This document shows, one piece after another, positions 45,552 to 54,796 of a stretch of DNA of 64,000 bases (positions within the stretch are counted from its first letter, which is position 1; each line of letters begins with the position of its first letter). The notes below the pieces were generated by a model, which worked only from the letters and a program-made list of their open reading frames with translations, made no database searches and was not told the origin of the DNA. Where the stretch lies: the NCBI RefSeq assembly GCF_050586345.1, contig NZ_JBOCEF010000019.1, forward strand, positions 11,733-75,732. The letters are read 5' to 3'. The position numbers and the translations under genes were made by a program. The DNA comes from JBOCEF01 sp050586345. GTDB taxonomy: Bacteria; Pseudomonadota; Alphaproteobacteria; Rhodobacterales; Rhodobacteraceae.

Positions 45552-47038
45552 TGCGCCGCCTGTCGCGCCCCTGGGGGCGGGAGGCGCTCTCGCGCCCCTT
45601 CGCCCCCGCCGACTGCCTGCTGACCGAGGCCGACGACGGCGCAGCGGTCCCCGGGGCGCATTCCCTCCTGATGCGCGCAGGCGGTCGCCGCCTGCTGCTC
45701 CACCCCTATCCGCGCAGCGCATCCGGCGAAGACCCGCCCCGCCGCGGCTTCCCCGTCCGGCCCAGGCGCGGCCAGGATCCGCAGGGCGAGGCCGAGGAAC
45801 GCGGCGCCGAGGCGCTGCGCCGGATGAACGAGGTGCTCGCCCGGGTGCAGGAGCTGGAGGAGGCGCTCGACGATCCCGCCCGCACCTGGCCCCGCCTGCG
45901 CGCCGCCTGGGACCGGGCGCGGGACGAGGCCAACCCGCGCATGGCCGAGATCGTCCGCCAGGCCCGCGACCTCGGCCGCCCGCTGGAGCGCCTCGAGCCG
46001 CGCCTGCGCCGGGTGCTGCGCCGCGCCCGCGAAACCGTGCCCGTCGCCCGGGTGCAGGAGGTGGACCGCGCCTCGATGCTCGCCCTCGCCCGCCGCCCGG
46101 GCCGCACCACCGCCGAACGCGCCGGGCCGGAGCAGCGCATCCTGGGGATCGTCCGGCGCGAGAATTTCGACACGCCCGAGAACCGCGTGCTGCGCTCCTA
46201 TTGCGAGCTGGCCGCCTCGGTCGCCCGCGGCTGGCTGCGCGAGCATCCTTATGCGCAGGGCGGCCGGCGCTGGGCCATGGTCGAGGCGCACCGCAAGCGC
46301 TGCGCCCTGCTGGAACGGACCCTCGCCGACAAGGGCGTCGCCCGCGCCGCGCCGGGGATGCAGCCGAACTACGTGCTGTCCCAAGACCCCGACTACCGCG
46401 CGATCCACAAGGCCTGGGTGCTGCTGTTGCAGATGGCGCGGCGCGAGGACGACCTCTGGGCCTGGCAGGCGCAGACCTGGACCGATTTCTGCGTGCTGGC
46501 CTGCGTGCTCTCGCTCGAGGCGCTGGACGAGGCGGAACTGGTCGCCCAATCCCCGATCATCTGGCGCGACGAGGCGGTGCACGGGCGGTTCTTCGCCCCC
46601 GGCGCCCCGCTCGCCACCTTCTGGCTGCGCGAGACGGGCCGCATCGTCGAGGTCCGCGCCCGCCCCGAAGGCGTCGGCCCGCGGCGCGCCGTGGCGCGGG
46701 CGCAAGCGCTGATGACGGTGCACACGCCCGGCGCCCGGGACTTTCCCCGCCACATCGCCATCTGGACGCCCCATGCGATGGAACGGATCAATCCCGCCGC
46801 CGCTGCGGAGCAGGCGCGTGACACCCTCGAAGAACTCCAGCGCGTGCCGAGCGACGAGATTCTGCGCGACGGGCTGATCCTGACGCCCGCGCACGGGCCC
46901 TTCGCGCGCAAGGCGAGGCAAGGCCCGCGCACGCGCATCGAGGCCATCGCCCTGGGCGCCTCCGGCGCCGCGCTCGGGGACGGGCTCTCGGCGCTCGGCG
47001 CCTACCTGCGCTCGGACATCTGGGGGGCCGGGGCATGA
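45551..47038 (+). CDS. DUF2357 (McrC-like partner) protein
   Basis: A 495-residue protein with the DUF2357 signature RRENFDTPENRVLRSYCELAA-type segment near residue 200, as in proteins encoded directly after McrB-like GTPases. The N terminus has short beta strands and a helical stretch (AEALRRMNEVLARVQELEEAL). I do not see an obvious PD-(D/E)XK core at the C terminus, so nuclease activity may be supplied by the helicase-nuclease or may be missed because of divergence. It overlaps the next gene by 4 bp, consistent with a stoichiometric complex. Confidence 0.7.
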   Translation: MRRLSRPWGREALSRPFAPADCLLTEADDGAAVPGAHSLLMRAGGRRLLLHPYPRSASGEDPPRRGFPVRPRRGQDPQGEAEERGAEALRRMNEVLARVQELEEALDDPARTWPRLRAAWDRARDEANPRMAEIVRQARDLGRPLERLEPRLRRVLRRARETVPVARVQEVDRASMLALARRPGRTTAERAGPEQRILGIVRRENFDTPENRVLRSYCELAASVARGWLREHPYAQGGRRWAMVEAHRKRCALLERTLADKGVARAAPGMQPNYVLSQDPDYRAIHKAWVLLLQMARREDDLWAWQAQTWTDFCVLACVLSLEALDEAELVAQSPIIWRDEAVHGRFFAPGAPLATFWLRETGRIVEVRARPEGVGPRRAVARAQALMTVHTPGARDFPRHIAIWTPHAMERINPAAAAEQARDTLEELQRVPSDEILRDGLILTPAHGPFARKARQGPRTRIEAIALGASGAALGDGLSALGAYLRSDIWGAGA

Positions 47039-49404
47039 CCCAGCGGCTCTGCGGATATGACCTCAACGGCTGGCGCGACATCCACGCGCGGAACTGGGAG
47101 CTGCGCCCCGGCGAGGAGGAGGAGCTTGGCGGCGCCCATGTCGGCGCGCCGCTGGTCCTGCCTGACGTCGTGCGCGCCGAGATCGACGGGCGCGGCTGGA
47201 TCGGCGGCGAGATGGCGGCGCTGGCGCCCCATGGCCGCGGCGGCGGCTGGGGCGAGGTCGGGGCCGAGGAGCGCCGCCGCCCGGTGCGCGACCTGCTCGG
47301 CCCCGGGGCGGGGGCGGACGCGCCAGAGCTGCTCGCCGCCGCGATGGACGGGATGGCCCGCGGCGCGCGCATCGCCGTCGCGCCGCTCGACGATCTGCCC
47401 GACGCGGACGAGGGGCTGCAGGAACGGCTTCTGGCGGCGATGGCCCTGATGGGTGTCGGGCGGCGCCTGCTGGTGTGGCGCCCGGTGCTGGCCGCCCTCC
47501 ACGCCATCGAGGCCGGACTGGTTGCCGACGGCATGACCGTGGGCGTGGTCGACCACTGCGCCGCGGGCTTCACCCTTCAGACCCTGCGCATCCGCCGCGA
47601 GGCCGGGCGCGAGCACGAGGTGCTGGCCCCCGAGCGGCGCAGCGCGGGGCTGCTGCTGCCCCACCCTCTCGGCTACGCGCCGCGGCTGGGGGAGGCGACC
47701 GGCGCCCTGGCCGCCGCCCTGCCCGACGCCTGGCGCATCGCGCCGCAGGCGACGCGCGCCGCGGGCCCGCTCGCGCTCGGCCTTCCGGCGCGCCCCGAGG
47801 TCCTGCGGCTGCGCAATGGCGACTGGGTGACGATGACCCCGCCCGCGCCCCTCGACTGCGCAGCCTTCCCCGTCGCCCCGGAGGACCTCGCGCACCTGGC
47901 GGCGTGCGACGTGGTGCTGCTGGAGACGCTTGCCGACGGCGCCGCCCGCACCGCCGTCGAGACCCTGTTCGCCGCTCTTCAGACCCGCCCCGTGCTCCTG
48001 CCCCCCGAGGCCGTCGCCCGCGGGGCGCTGGTCGCCGCCGAGCGCCTGTCGCGGCGCGAGCCGGTCTATTTCGACTTCCTGCCGGTCATCTCCACCATCG
48101 TCTTCGACGCGGACGAGCCCCGCAGCTTCGACCTGGTCGACCCGGACGAAACCCTGCCCGCGGGCCAAGTCTATCGCAGCCCCCGCCCCGCGCGGCTGCT
48201 GATCCCCGCCGGCAAGGACGCCATCACCATCCACCTGCGCAAAGAGGCCGAGGCGCGCCCGCGCGAGGCGTCGGTGCCCCTCGGGGCCCCCTTCGCCGAG
48301 AACACGCCCGTGGAGCTGACCGTCGAGCAGACCCCCGCCGCGGGCCGCGCGCGGGTGCTGCTGCGCGCGCCCGATGGCGGGCGACGGTGGGAGGTCGACT
48401 GGTCCGCCGCCACGCCGCTGGACCTGTCCTGGGACGCGGTGATCGACAGCCTGCGCCGCCCGCCCCCGGTCGTGCCGGAGCGGCTGGTCCTGCCCTGCTC
48501 GACCATCCACTGGGGCGACGACAAATGGGGCGGACGCCTCGAAACGCTGCTGCGCCATGCCGCCCATGCCGGGACCGCGGACTGGCAGGTGCTGGCCGAC
48601 GCCGCGGCGGCCCAGACCGGCGCCGCCTACTGGATGACCAGCGACGGCGAGCTGCCCGAACGCATCGGCCCGGAGACCCGCGCGGCGCTGGACACCGTCA
48701 CCGACATGGCGATGGAGGAGCTGCGCCGCGCCGGACCGGGCCGCAACGCCGCGCTCAAGTTCCTCAGCTGGCAGTTCCGCCGCTGCCCGGAGGAGGTCGC
48801 GGAGCTGCTGATCGACAGTTGGGAGGGCGAGGATGCGGGCCGCTCTCCCCTGCCCGGCCGCGCGCCCATGCGCGTGCTGCGCTACCAGGCGGTGGGCCGC
48901 ATCGCCCGCAGCCCGGCGGTGGAGGACAGGGCGCTGCGGTTCCTGCTGTCCCGTCCGTTGCGCGACTGGGAGCTGCGGGACGAGACCGCCTGCGCGGCCT
49001 TCATCCTGTCGCGTTCCGAGGGGGCGGCCGCACGGCTGGCGCCCGCCTCGACCTCGGCGCTGGCGCTGCATGCCGCGCGCTCGATCCACGGCTGCATCCC
49101 CGAGTTCGGCAAGCGGCCCAGCTTCACCGGCAACATCCAGTACCCGGCGCAGCTGGCGGGCGGCCTTCTGCGTCGCCGGCAGGTCGAGCCGATGGCGCTG
49201 CTGCGCGAGGACTCGCACGAAGCGGCGGCCATCGACGCGGCGGCCGCGGCGGCGCTGGAGGCCCTGGCCCGCACGCCCACGCGCCCGGCGATCCGCCGCG
49301 CCGCGGCCCGCCTCTCGGCCCTGCGCGAGGCGCTGGCGGGCGGCGGTCGGCCGGATATCCTGCTGGCGCTGTTCACGGATGCGGCGGAGGGGGAGGCCGC
49401 CTGA
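47035..49404 (+). CDS. Divergent Hsp70-like ATPase-domain protein
   Basis: A 789-residue protein. Residues 1-360 show a weak actin/Hsp70 pattern: a phosphate-loop-like VGVVDHCAAGFTLQTL (from residue 169) and a distal VVLLETLADGAAR plus AVARGALVAAERLS (from 326), comparable with the adenosine motif and AVAxGAA of Hsp70s. The usual N-terminal DxGT is altered (LCGYDLNGW). The rest contains a beta-rich region and a helical C terminus without a recognised fold. It ends the five-gene operon. The 195 bp downstream are A/T-rich and hold the promoter region of the next gene. Confidence 0.55.
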   Translation: MTQRLCGYDLNGWRDIHARNWELRPGEEEELGGAHVGAPLVLPDVVRAEIDGRGWIGGEMAALAPHGRGGGWGEVGAEERRRPVRDLLGPGAGADAPELLAAAMDGMARGARIAVAPLDDLPDADEGLQERLLAAMALMGVGRRLLVWRPVLAALHAIEAGLVADGMTVGVVDHCAAGFTLQTLRIRREAGREHEVLAPERRSAGLLLPHPLGYAPRLGEATGALAAALPDAWRIAPQATRAAGPLALGLPARPEVLRLRNGDWVTMTPPAPLDCAAFPVAPEDLAHLAACDVVLLETLADGAARTAVETLFAALQTRPVLLPPEAVARGALVAAERLSRREPVYFDFLPVISTIVFDADEPRSFDLVDPDETLPAGQVYRSPRPARLLIPAGKDAITIHLRKEAEARPREASVPLGAPFAENTPVELTVEQTPAAGRARVLLRAPDGGRRWEVDWSAATPLDLSWDAVIDSLRRPPPVVPERLVLPCSTIHWGDDKWGGRLETLLRHAAHAGTADWQVLADAAAAQTGAAYWMTSDGELPERIGPETRAALDTVTDMAMEELRRAGPGRNAALKFLSWQFRRCPEEVAELLIDSWEGEDAGRSPLPGRAPMRVLRYQAVGRIARSPAVEDRALRFLLSRPLRDWELRDETACAAFILSRSEGAAARLAPASTSALALHAARSIHGCIPEFGKRPSFTGNIQYPAQLAGGLLRRRQVEPMALLREDSHEAAAIDAAAAAALEALARTPTRPAIRRAAARLSALREALAGGGRPDILLALFTDAAEGEAA

Positions 49405-49599
49405 CCCCCAAACCAATGTCTCCGCACCAAGCCCCGAGACAAAATTGGGGAATTTGCAATTCCACTCAGTCATTTGCAGGAAGCCCAGAAAAACAACCCG
49501 ACCAAATCCCCCCAAGGTTCCGTAAATTTCTCATAAAAACCCATCACCTCCCGCAGCGAATCACGTAGGCTTGTCGGAGCCAGAGGGAGGGGATGCCCA

Positions 49600-51288
49600 G
49601 TGCTGGAAATAAGCCGAAGAACCGCGCTGGGGCTGCTCGGCTCCGCGGCGTTGACTGGATGCGGAATTCCAAAGTCACGCGTCGATGAAATCGCGAATAC
49701 ATGCGCCCTCGAAGCGGATGGGGCGCTGTTCAGGGTGGACGCGCACTGTCACCTGCTGAACCACCGCGATGCCCATGCCGCCTCCTTCCTCAATCGCCGG
49801 TTTGTGCACGGCGAAGACGTCAACATCGCCATCGATGTCGCCGCGGGCCTCGTGATCCGCGTCGGCGAGGCGATCACCAGCCTCTCCACCCACCTCGCCG
49901 CCGCCGAAACCCGTTTCCTGTCCGAACTCGCCTTGTCCGCCGACCCGGCCGAGGCGCGGGCGCAGTTCTGCCGGGCGGTGGCCGAGAACCAGCGCGGTCT
50001 GTTCCTGTCCCGCTCGGCCGCGGGCAGCGAGATCGCGTATGGCAAGGGGCGGCTGTCGGGCTTTTTCAGCATGCGCGCCCGCAACGCCGCGATGATGATG
50101 CATCTCTGGCCCGAGATGGACCTCTTCACCCCGTCGATGGTCGATTTCTACGAAAGCCCCCTCGGGCTCGACCCGGAAGAGACGCGGGTCGAGACCATCG
50201 AAGAGCAGATCGCCTTCTACCGCGCCCTGTCGCTGGCCACGCGGGGGCGCTTCCTGCCGCTCGTTGCGTTCCATCCGCTCCGCCAGTTCCGCAACCGCAA
50301 GTCCGAGCGCTCGCCCCTGCGCCTGGTCGAGGACGCCATCCTCAACCACGGTTTCGTCGGCGTGAAGCTGCACCCCAGTTCGGGTTTCGATCCCCTGGAC
50401 AACGCGATGTACGGCGTGAACAACCGCGCCCTGCGCAGCGGGGGCTGCGCCCTGGAGCCCGATGCGGCCGAGGGCATGAACGAGGCGATGGACTGCCTTT
50501 ACCGCCTGTGCCGCAAGTACGACGTCCCGATCCTGACGCACAACGCCGACAGCCTGTTCATCAACAAGGACTGCATGCGCGACGCCGAAGATCCCGCGGA
50601 CTGGACGAATTCTTCCGACCACTGGGCCCAAGTCGCCCGCACCGAGCAGGTCCGCGTCTGTCTCGGCCATTTCGCCGGGGGCTTCATCGACCAGTACAAC
50701 GAACGCCAGCCGCTTTTGGGCCCGCCGAAGCGCCGCCGGGTGATGTTCGAGAACGGGAAGCTGCGCCCCTCTCGATGGTTGGAGACGGCGATGGAAGGCA
50801 TCGCCGACGACCCGGGCCGCAACCTGTGGCTCGACTCCTCCGACATGGCGGAACTGGTGCGCTCGGCGGCCTGGCATGCGCAACCCCACCTCCGGGGCGA
50901 ACGGTCGATGCGTCGGCTGGTCGACCGACGCTCGGACGACGAGGCCGAGCGCGAGGAGAAGAAGGCGCTGCGCGATTTCGCGCCCGCCTTCACCCGGTTC
51001 CTCGAGGAGAACGGCGCCCTGGCGGAGCGTGTGATGTATGGCACCGACTGGCACATGCCGGACGCGAGCATGGCCGGACCGCAATACCGCCCCCTCCTGG
51101 AAGCCTTGCTGCCCGAGCAGAACCGCGCCGCCTCGATGGGCCTCAACGCGGTGGAGTTCTACGGTCTCGCGCCCGGCCGAGAGACCCGCAAGCGGCTCGA
51201 CGCGTTTTACGCTGGCGCCGGGATCGATCCCGTTCAGATCCCCTGGATGAAGAAGCTGGACGCCGCCCAGGGCGCGGCCCGCGCATGA
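49600..51288 (+). CDS. Lipoprotein amidohydrolase (TIM-barrel)
   Basis: A 562-residue protein with a lipoprotein signal (MLEISRRTALGLLGSAALTG, lipobox LTGC). Metal-binding motifs of an amidohydrolase-2-like TIM barrel are visible: VDAHCHLLNH, VGVKLHPSSGFDP, ILTHNADS, CLGHFAGG and MYGTDWHMP. GTG at 49600 has GGAGGGG upstream at about 9 bases and is the only start that keeps the lipobox. The protein should be anchored facing the periplasm. Substrate is unknown. The next gene, also a lipoprotein hydrolase, overlaps by 4 bp. Confidence 0.75.
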   Translation: MLEISRRTALGLLGSAALTGCGIPKSRVDEIANTCALEADGALFRVDAHCHLLNHRDAHAASFLNRRFVHGEDVNIAIDVAAGLVIRVGEAITSLSTHLAAAETRFLSELALSADPAEARAQFCRAVAENQRGLFLSRSAAGSEIAYGKGRLSGFFSMRARNAAMMMHLWPEMDLFTPSMVDFYESPLGLDPEETRVETIEEQIAFYRALSLATRGRFLPLVAFHPLRQFRNRKSERSPLRLVEDAILNHGFVGVKLHPSSGFDPLDNAMYGVNNRALRSGGCALEPDAAEGMNEAMDCLYRLCRKYDVPILTHNADSLFINKDCMRDAEDPADWTNSSDHWAQVARTEQVRVCLGHFAGGFIDQYNERQPLLGPPKRRRVMFENGKLRPSRWLETAMEGIADDPGRNLWLDSSDMAELVRSAAWHAQPHLRGERSMRRLVDRRSDDEAEREEKKALRDFAPAFTRFLEENGALAERVMYGTDWHMPDASMAGPQYRPLLEALLPEQNRAASMGLNAVEFYGLAPGRETRKRLDAFYAGAGIDPVQIPWMKKLDAAQGAARA

Positions 51289-52718
51289 AGGCGCGTTTCA
51301 AACGCGCCGCCGCCGCGGCGGCGCTCGGTACCTCGGTGCTGGCGGGCTGCAGCTTGCCCTCGTCCGTGCTCGAACGCGTCGCGGACAATCGATATGAACC
51401 GCCGTCCGCCCCCATCCATTGCGAGGGCCGGAAGGTCTGCGACGAGGCCGATGCGCTCTATATCGCCGACCTGCACGCCGACACGCTGCTCTGGACGCGC
51501 GAGTTGTCGGACCTGCTGCCCGAGCATCGCGGCCACGGCCATGTCAGCCTCGAGCTGCTGCGCGAGGGGAGAACCGACCTGCAGGTCTTCGCCGCGCCGA
51601 CCATCACCCCACTGCATGAAGGCTACACGGACCCGGTCACCGGCGAGCCCGGGGTGTGCATCCCCTCGGACGGGCTGGACCTGCAGGTCCCGCTGCGCCT
51701 GTTCGGCGGCGCGGCGCGCTATCCCGCGACCGTGCTCTCGCCCCGCGCGCGGGCGCTGCGCCAGGCCGCGCGCCTCGAGGAGTGGATCGCCGAGCCAGGC
51801 TCGCGCCTGCGCCGGGTGAGGACCGTCCCGGATCTCGACGCCGCCGAGGCGCAGGGCGAGATAGGCGCGCTCTTCGCGCTCGAAGGCATGCACTGGGTCG
51901 GCGGCGACGAGACCGCGGTGCGGGCCGAGCTGGCCGAGCTGGCCCGGATCGGGGTGCGGATGGCCTCGCTCACCCACCGTTTCGCCAACGGGTTGGCGGT
52001 CGGCAGCGAAGACTGCGGCCTGCTGCGCGACCCCTCCCGCCAGGACGCCGGACTCAGCGCGGCCGGGCGCTGGGCGCTGGACGAGATGATGGCGCGCGGG
52101 ATCATCGTCGATGTCGCCCATGCCTCGCCCGCAAGCATAGCGCAGATCACAGAGCTGGTCCGTGCGAGGAGGGCGGCGGCGGGAACCGGCGCCGCGGGAC
52201 GGATCCCGGGCCTTCTGCATTCCCATGGCGGCGTGCAGGCCGTCTGCCCCCTGCCGCGCAACCTCGACCGCGCCTCGATCCAGGCGATCCTGGACGCGGG
52301 CGGCGTGGTCGGCATCGGTTACTGGCCCGAGGCGCTGTGCAGCCGGACGGGCGACTTGCCAGAGGTCGCCCTGCGTTTCGCCGCCTCCCTGGTCGCGGTG
52401 ATCGAGGCAGCCCGGGACCCGGCCTTCCTGGGCCGGCGCGCGCAGGCGGGCGCCGCGCCCATCGACCCGTTCGCGCATATCGCGCTCGGGTCGGATTTCG
52501 ACGGCGCCGTGCGGTTGAAGATGGACGCCGGCGACCAGCCCGCGCTTTTGCAGGCGCTGGCCGAGATGGACTGCGCCACGCTGAAGGCGGTCGACCCGCG
52601 CCTGGCCGACGTCTGCGCCGCGACCTCTCCGCCCGCGCTGCCCTTGACGCCCGAGCGGCTCAAGGCCCTGGCGGGGGCGAACGCCCGCCGCGTCCTGGCG
52701 GCCGCGTTGCCGCGCTGA
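51285..52718 (+). CDS. Lipoprotein membrane dipeptidase (M19/renal dipeptidase family)
   Basis: A 477-residue M19 peptidase-like protein. A lipoprotein signal with LAGCS at residues 19-23 is followed by YIADLHADTLLWTR, the M19 metal-binding HxD motif. Further family segments are FALEGMHWVGGDE (Glu ligand), ASLTHRFAN, IIVDVAHASPASI, LLHSHGGVQAVCP and IALGSDFDGAV. M19 enzymes cleave dipeptides with a dizinc site, often D-containing or cell-wall-derived ones. Finding it in a defence island, paired with another lipoprotein hydrolase, is unusual. Confidence 0.82.
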   Translation: MKARFKRAAAAAALGTSVLAGCSLPSSVLERVADNRYEPPSAPIHCEGRKVCDEADALYIADLHADTLLWTRELSDLLPEHRGHGHVSLELLREGRTDLQVFAAPTITPLHEGYTDPVTGEPGVCIPSDGLDLQVPLRLFGGAARYPATVLSPRARALRQAARLEEWIAEPGSRLRRVRTVPDLDAAEAQGEIGALFALEGMHWVGGDETAVRAELAELARIGVRMASLTHRFANGLAVGSEDCGLLRDPSRQDAGLSAAGRWALDEMMARGIIVDVAHASPASIAQITELVRARRAAAGTGAAGRIPGLLHSHGGVQAVCPLPRNLDRASIQAILDAGGVVGIGYWPEALCSRTGDLPEVALRFAASLVAVIEAARDPAFLGRRAQAGAAPIDPFAHIALGSDFDGAVRLKMDAGDQPALLQALAEMDCATLKAVDPRLADVCAATSPPALPLTPERLKALAGANARRVLAAALPR

Positions 52719-52815
52719 GGGCAGGATCGCGTGGGGCGCCGCCGGCGCGCTGCGCCGCGCCGGATCCTTCGGGAACCGGGGCGCCGAAACCGGAAACGCA
52801 CGAGGGGATCGTTCC

Positions 52816-54780
52816 ATGCACCTGGGCGTCACGAAGATCGCGGCCGCGCGCCGCGTCCTGCTCGGCCTGTGGGGGCTGGCCCTGCTCGCGGGCTGCACCG
52901 GGCTGCCGGACCTGAGACAGAACGACGTGCGGTCGGTGATCGAGGCGGGCGAGACGCAGGTCGCGCTGCTCGCCGTCCAGCCCTGGAAAAAAGCGAGCGA
53001 ACAGCTCGCCCCCAAGTTCGAGCTCGACGGGGCCGGGGCGCTCGCCGCCGCCATCCCGCGCACGGGCGCGCTCGAGGAAAAGCTGCTGCGCGCCTTCACC
53101 GGCGAACTCCAGGTGGCGCCTCCGACCACCAGCGTCACCTCGACCCGGACGGTGACGAATGACAGCACGGCCGAGACCCCGACGACCGATATCGGCTCGC
53201 GCACGCTCGCCCGCGGCGACGGCCAGCTTCCGGGCACGCCCGCCGCAGCCGGCGCGACGCGCACGGCCTCGAGCCAGCCGGGCCTGCCGCAGGACGCCGC
53301 GAAGACCGCCCTGGCCGGGGATGATCCGCTGCTGCGCTACCAGACAGCCGCCGCCATCAAGCAGTATGTCGAGATCCTGAACAGCCTGCTCGCCAACACG
53401 CCGAAGATCGACGACTACGAACCCTTCCTGGTCACCCTCCAGGTCAGTTCCTTCCCCTACGCCCGCCACCAGCCCTACGACGTCTATGTCGACATGTCCT
53501 TCTTCTCGCGGTTCGAAGACGGCCGCGCGGCGCCGGAGATCCCGGCGGAGGCCTCCGGCGCCTTCAGCGCCGCCGCCGCCCAGCCGGTGATCTACCCGGT
53601 GCTGGTGACCGACAACCTCGAGGGCCGCTCCGCGTCACGAAGCGCCGAACTGGTGCGCCAGCTGGGTTTCGCCGCGAAGATCCTGCAGGGCGGGTTCGCC
53701 GCCGGGCTGGGGCTCTCGAGCCTCAATGAGCGCGCGACGGCGGTTTTCGGCACCGACCTGACCTCGACCTTCACCATCGGCAAGACCGCCGAGAACGCGC
53801 TGACCGCGGTGCTCGGCGCCCCGCGCAACCCGATCAGCGACTACGCCATGGTGCGGCGGACGCACAACGTCTCGCTGCTGGTGCTCGTGCCCAAGGGCAA
53901 CGCCTCGGCGAAGACGGTGATGCAGGGCGCCGCCGGCGCGGGCGGCGACTTGCGGCCGCTGCGCGCGCTCGACCTCTACTCCACGACCGAGCTGCGCCGC
54001 CCCGACCAGGTCGGCGAGCCGCTGCCGCTCGTACATGACCAGGCCGCCTATAACGCACAGGTGCTCGAGACCCTCCGCGCCCGCGGCGTGCTCGGCCAAT
54101 GCCCCGCATGGAGCGACGCGCAGACGCTGAAGTTCGCAGGCACGCTGTTCGGCCATGTCTCCCAGGCCGATTTCGGCAGGTTCATGATCGCGGTCGACAG
54201 GGAGTGCCCGGGCATGACCATGCACCAGGCGCTCTACCACGTCATAACGGACCTCTATGGCAAGAGCTCCGGCTTCCGCACCACGGTCATTCCGCTGCCG
54301 GCGCCGCCCGAGCCCCCGAAGAAGGCCGCCCCGAAGAAGCCCCCGACCGCGTTCCTTCCCGATGCCGGGCAGAGCGTGGCGGTCTATGACGACCCCGCGG
54401 CGGGAACGATGGCCCTGGTTCTGACCGGCGCCCCGGGCGCGCTGCCGAGTGATTTCGCCGCGACGCTCGAGCTGCGCTCGACAGGGGGACTGACGATCCC
54501 GCTGGTGAACGACGGGGCCATGGCCTCGGGGCGCAAGCTGTCGCTGACCTTCCCGTCGGCCGCCGCCCTCGGGATCGAGGTGGCCGGGCTCACCGAGTTG
54601 CGGCTCGCATGGGGCGCGCTCAAGCCCGCGCCCGGCGCCCCGCTGCGCAGGCTGGTCTACGTGGAGGCGCCGAAGCCGGCCGACCAGGCCAAGACGATGA
54701 AGGCCGAGCCGCCGGCCCGCGCCGTCGTCACCGCGGGGCCGGATGGATCGATGTCCGTCCAGGTCGACGCCGCGAAATGA
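52816..54780 (+). CDS. Large lipoprotein of unknown function
   Basis: A 654-residue protein with a lipoprotein signal (lipobox LLAGC). A Thr/Ser/Pro-rich linker (residues 95-150) precedes a domain with YQTAAAIKQYVEILNSLL and VTLQVSSFPYARHQPYDVYV. The central part has a hydrophobic, Gly-rich segment (AAKILQGGFAAGLGLSSLNE), and the last 160 residues look beta-rich after a Pro/Lys hinge. I recognise no family. It follows the dipeptidase by 97 bp and precedes the HETAGH protein by 16 bp, so the four genes probably act together at the envelope. Confidence 0.65.
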   Translation: MHLGVTKIAAARRVLLGLWGLALLAGCTGLPDLRQNDVRSVIEAGETQVALLAVQPWKKASEQLAPKFELDGAGALAAAIPRTGALEEKLLRAFTGELQVAPPTTSVTSTRTVTNDSTAETPTTDIGSRTLARGDGQLPGTPAAAGATRTASSQPGLPQDAAKTALAGDDPLLRYQTAAAIKQYVEILNSLLANTPKIDDYEPFLVTLQVSSFPYARHQPYDVYVDMSFFSRFEDGRAAPEIPAEASGAFSAAAAQPVIYPVLVTDNLEGRSASRSAELVRQLGFAAKILQGGFAAGLGLSSLNERATAVFGTDLTSTFTIGKTAENALTAVLGAPRNPISDYAMVRRTHNVSLLVLVPKGNASAKTVMQGAAGAGGDLRPLRALDLYSTTELRRPDQVGEPLPLVHDQAAYNAQVLETLRARGVLGQCPAWSDAQTLKFAGTLFGHVSQADFGRFMIAVDRECPGMTMHQALYHVITDLYGKSSGFRTTVIPLPAPPEPPKKAAPKKPPTAFLPDAGQSVAVYDDPAAGTMALVLTGAPGALPSDFAATLELRSTGGLTIPLVNDGAMASGRKLSLTFPSAAALGIEVAGLTELRLAWGALKPAPGAPLRRLVYVEAPKPADQAKTMKAEPPARAVVTAGPDGSMSVQVDAAK

Positions 54781-54796
54781 GAGGGGAGGAGTTCAG

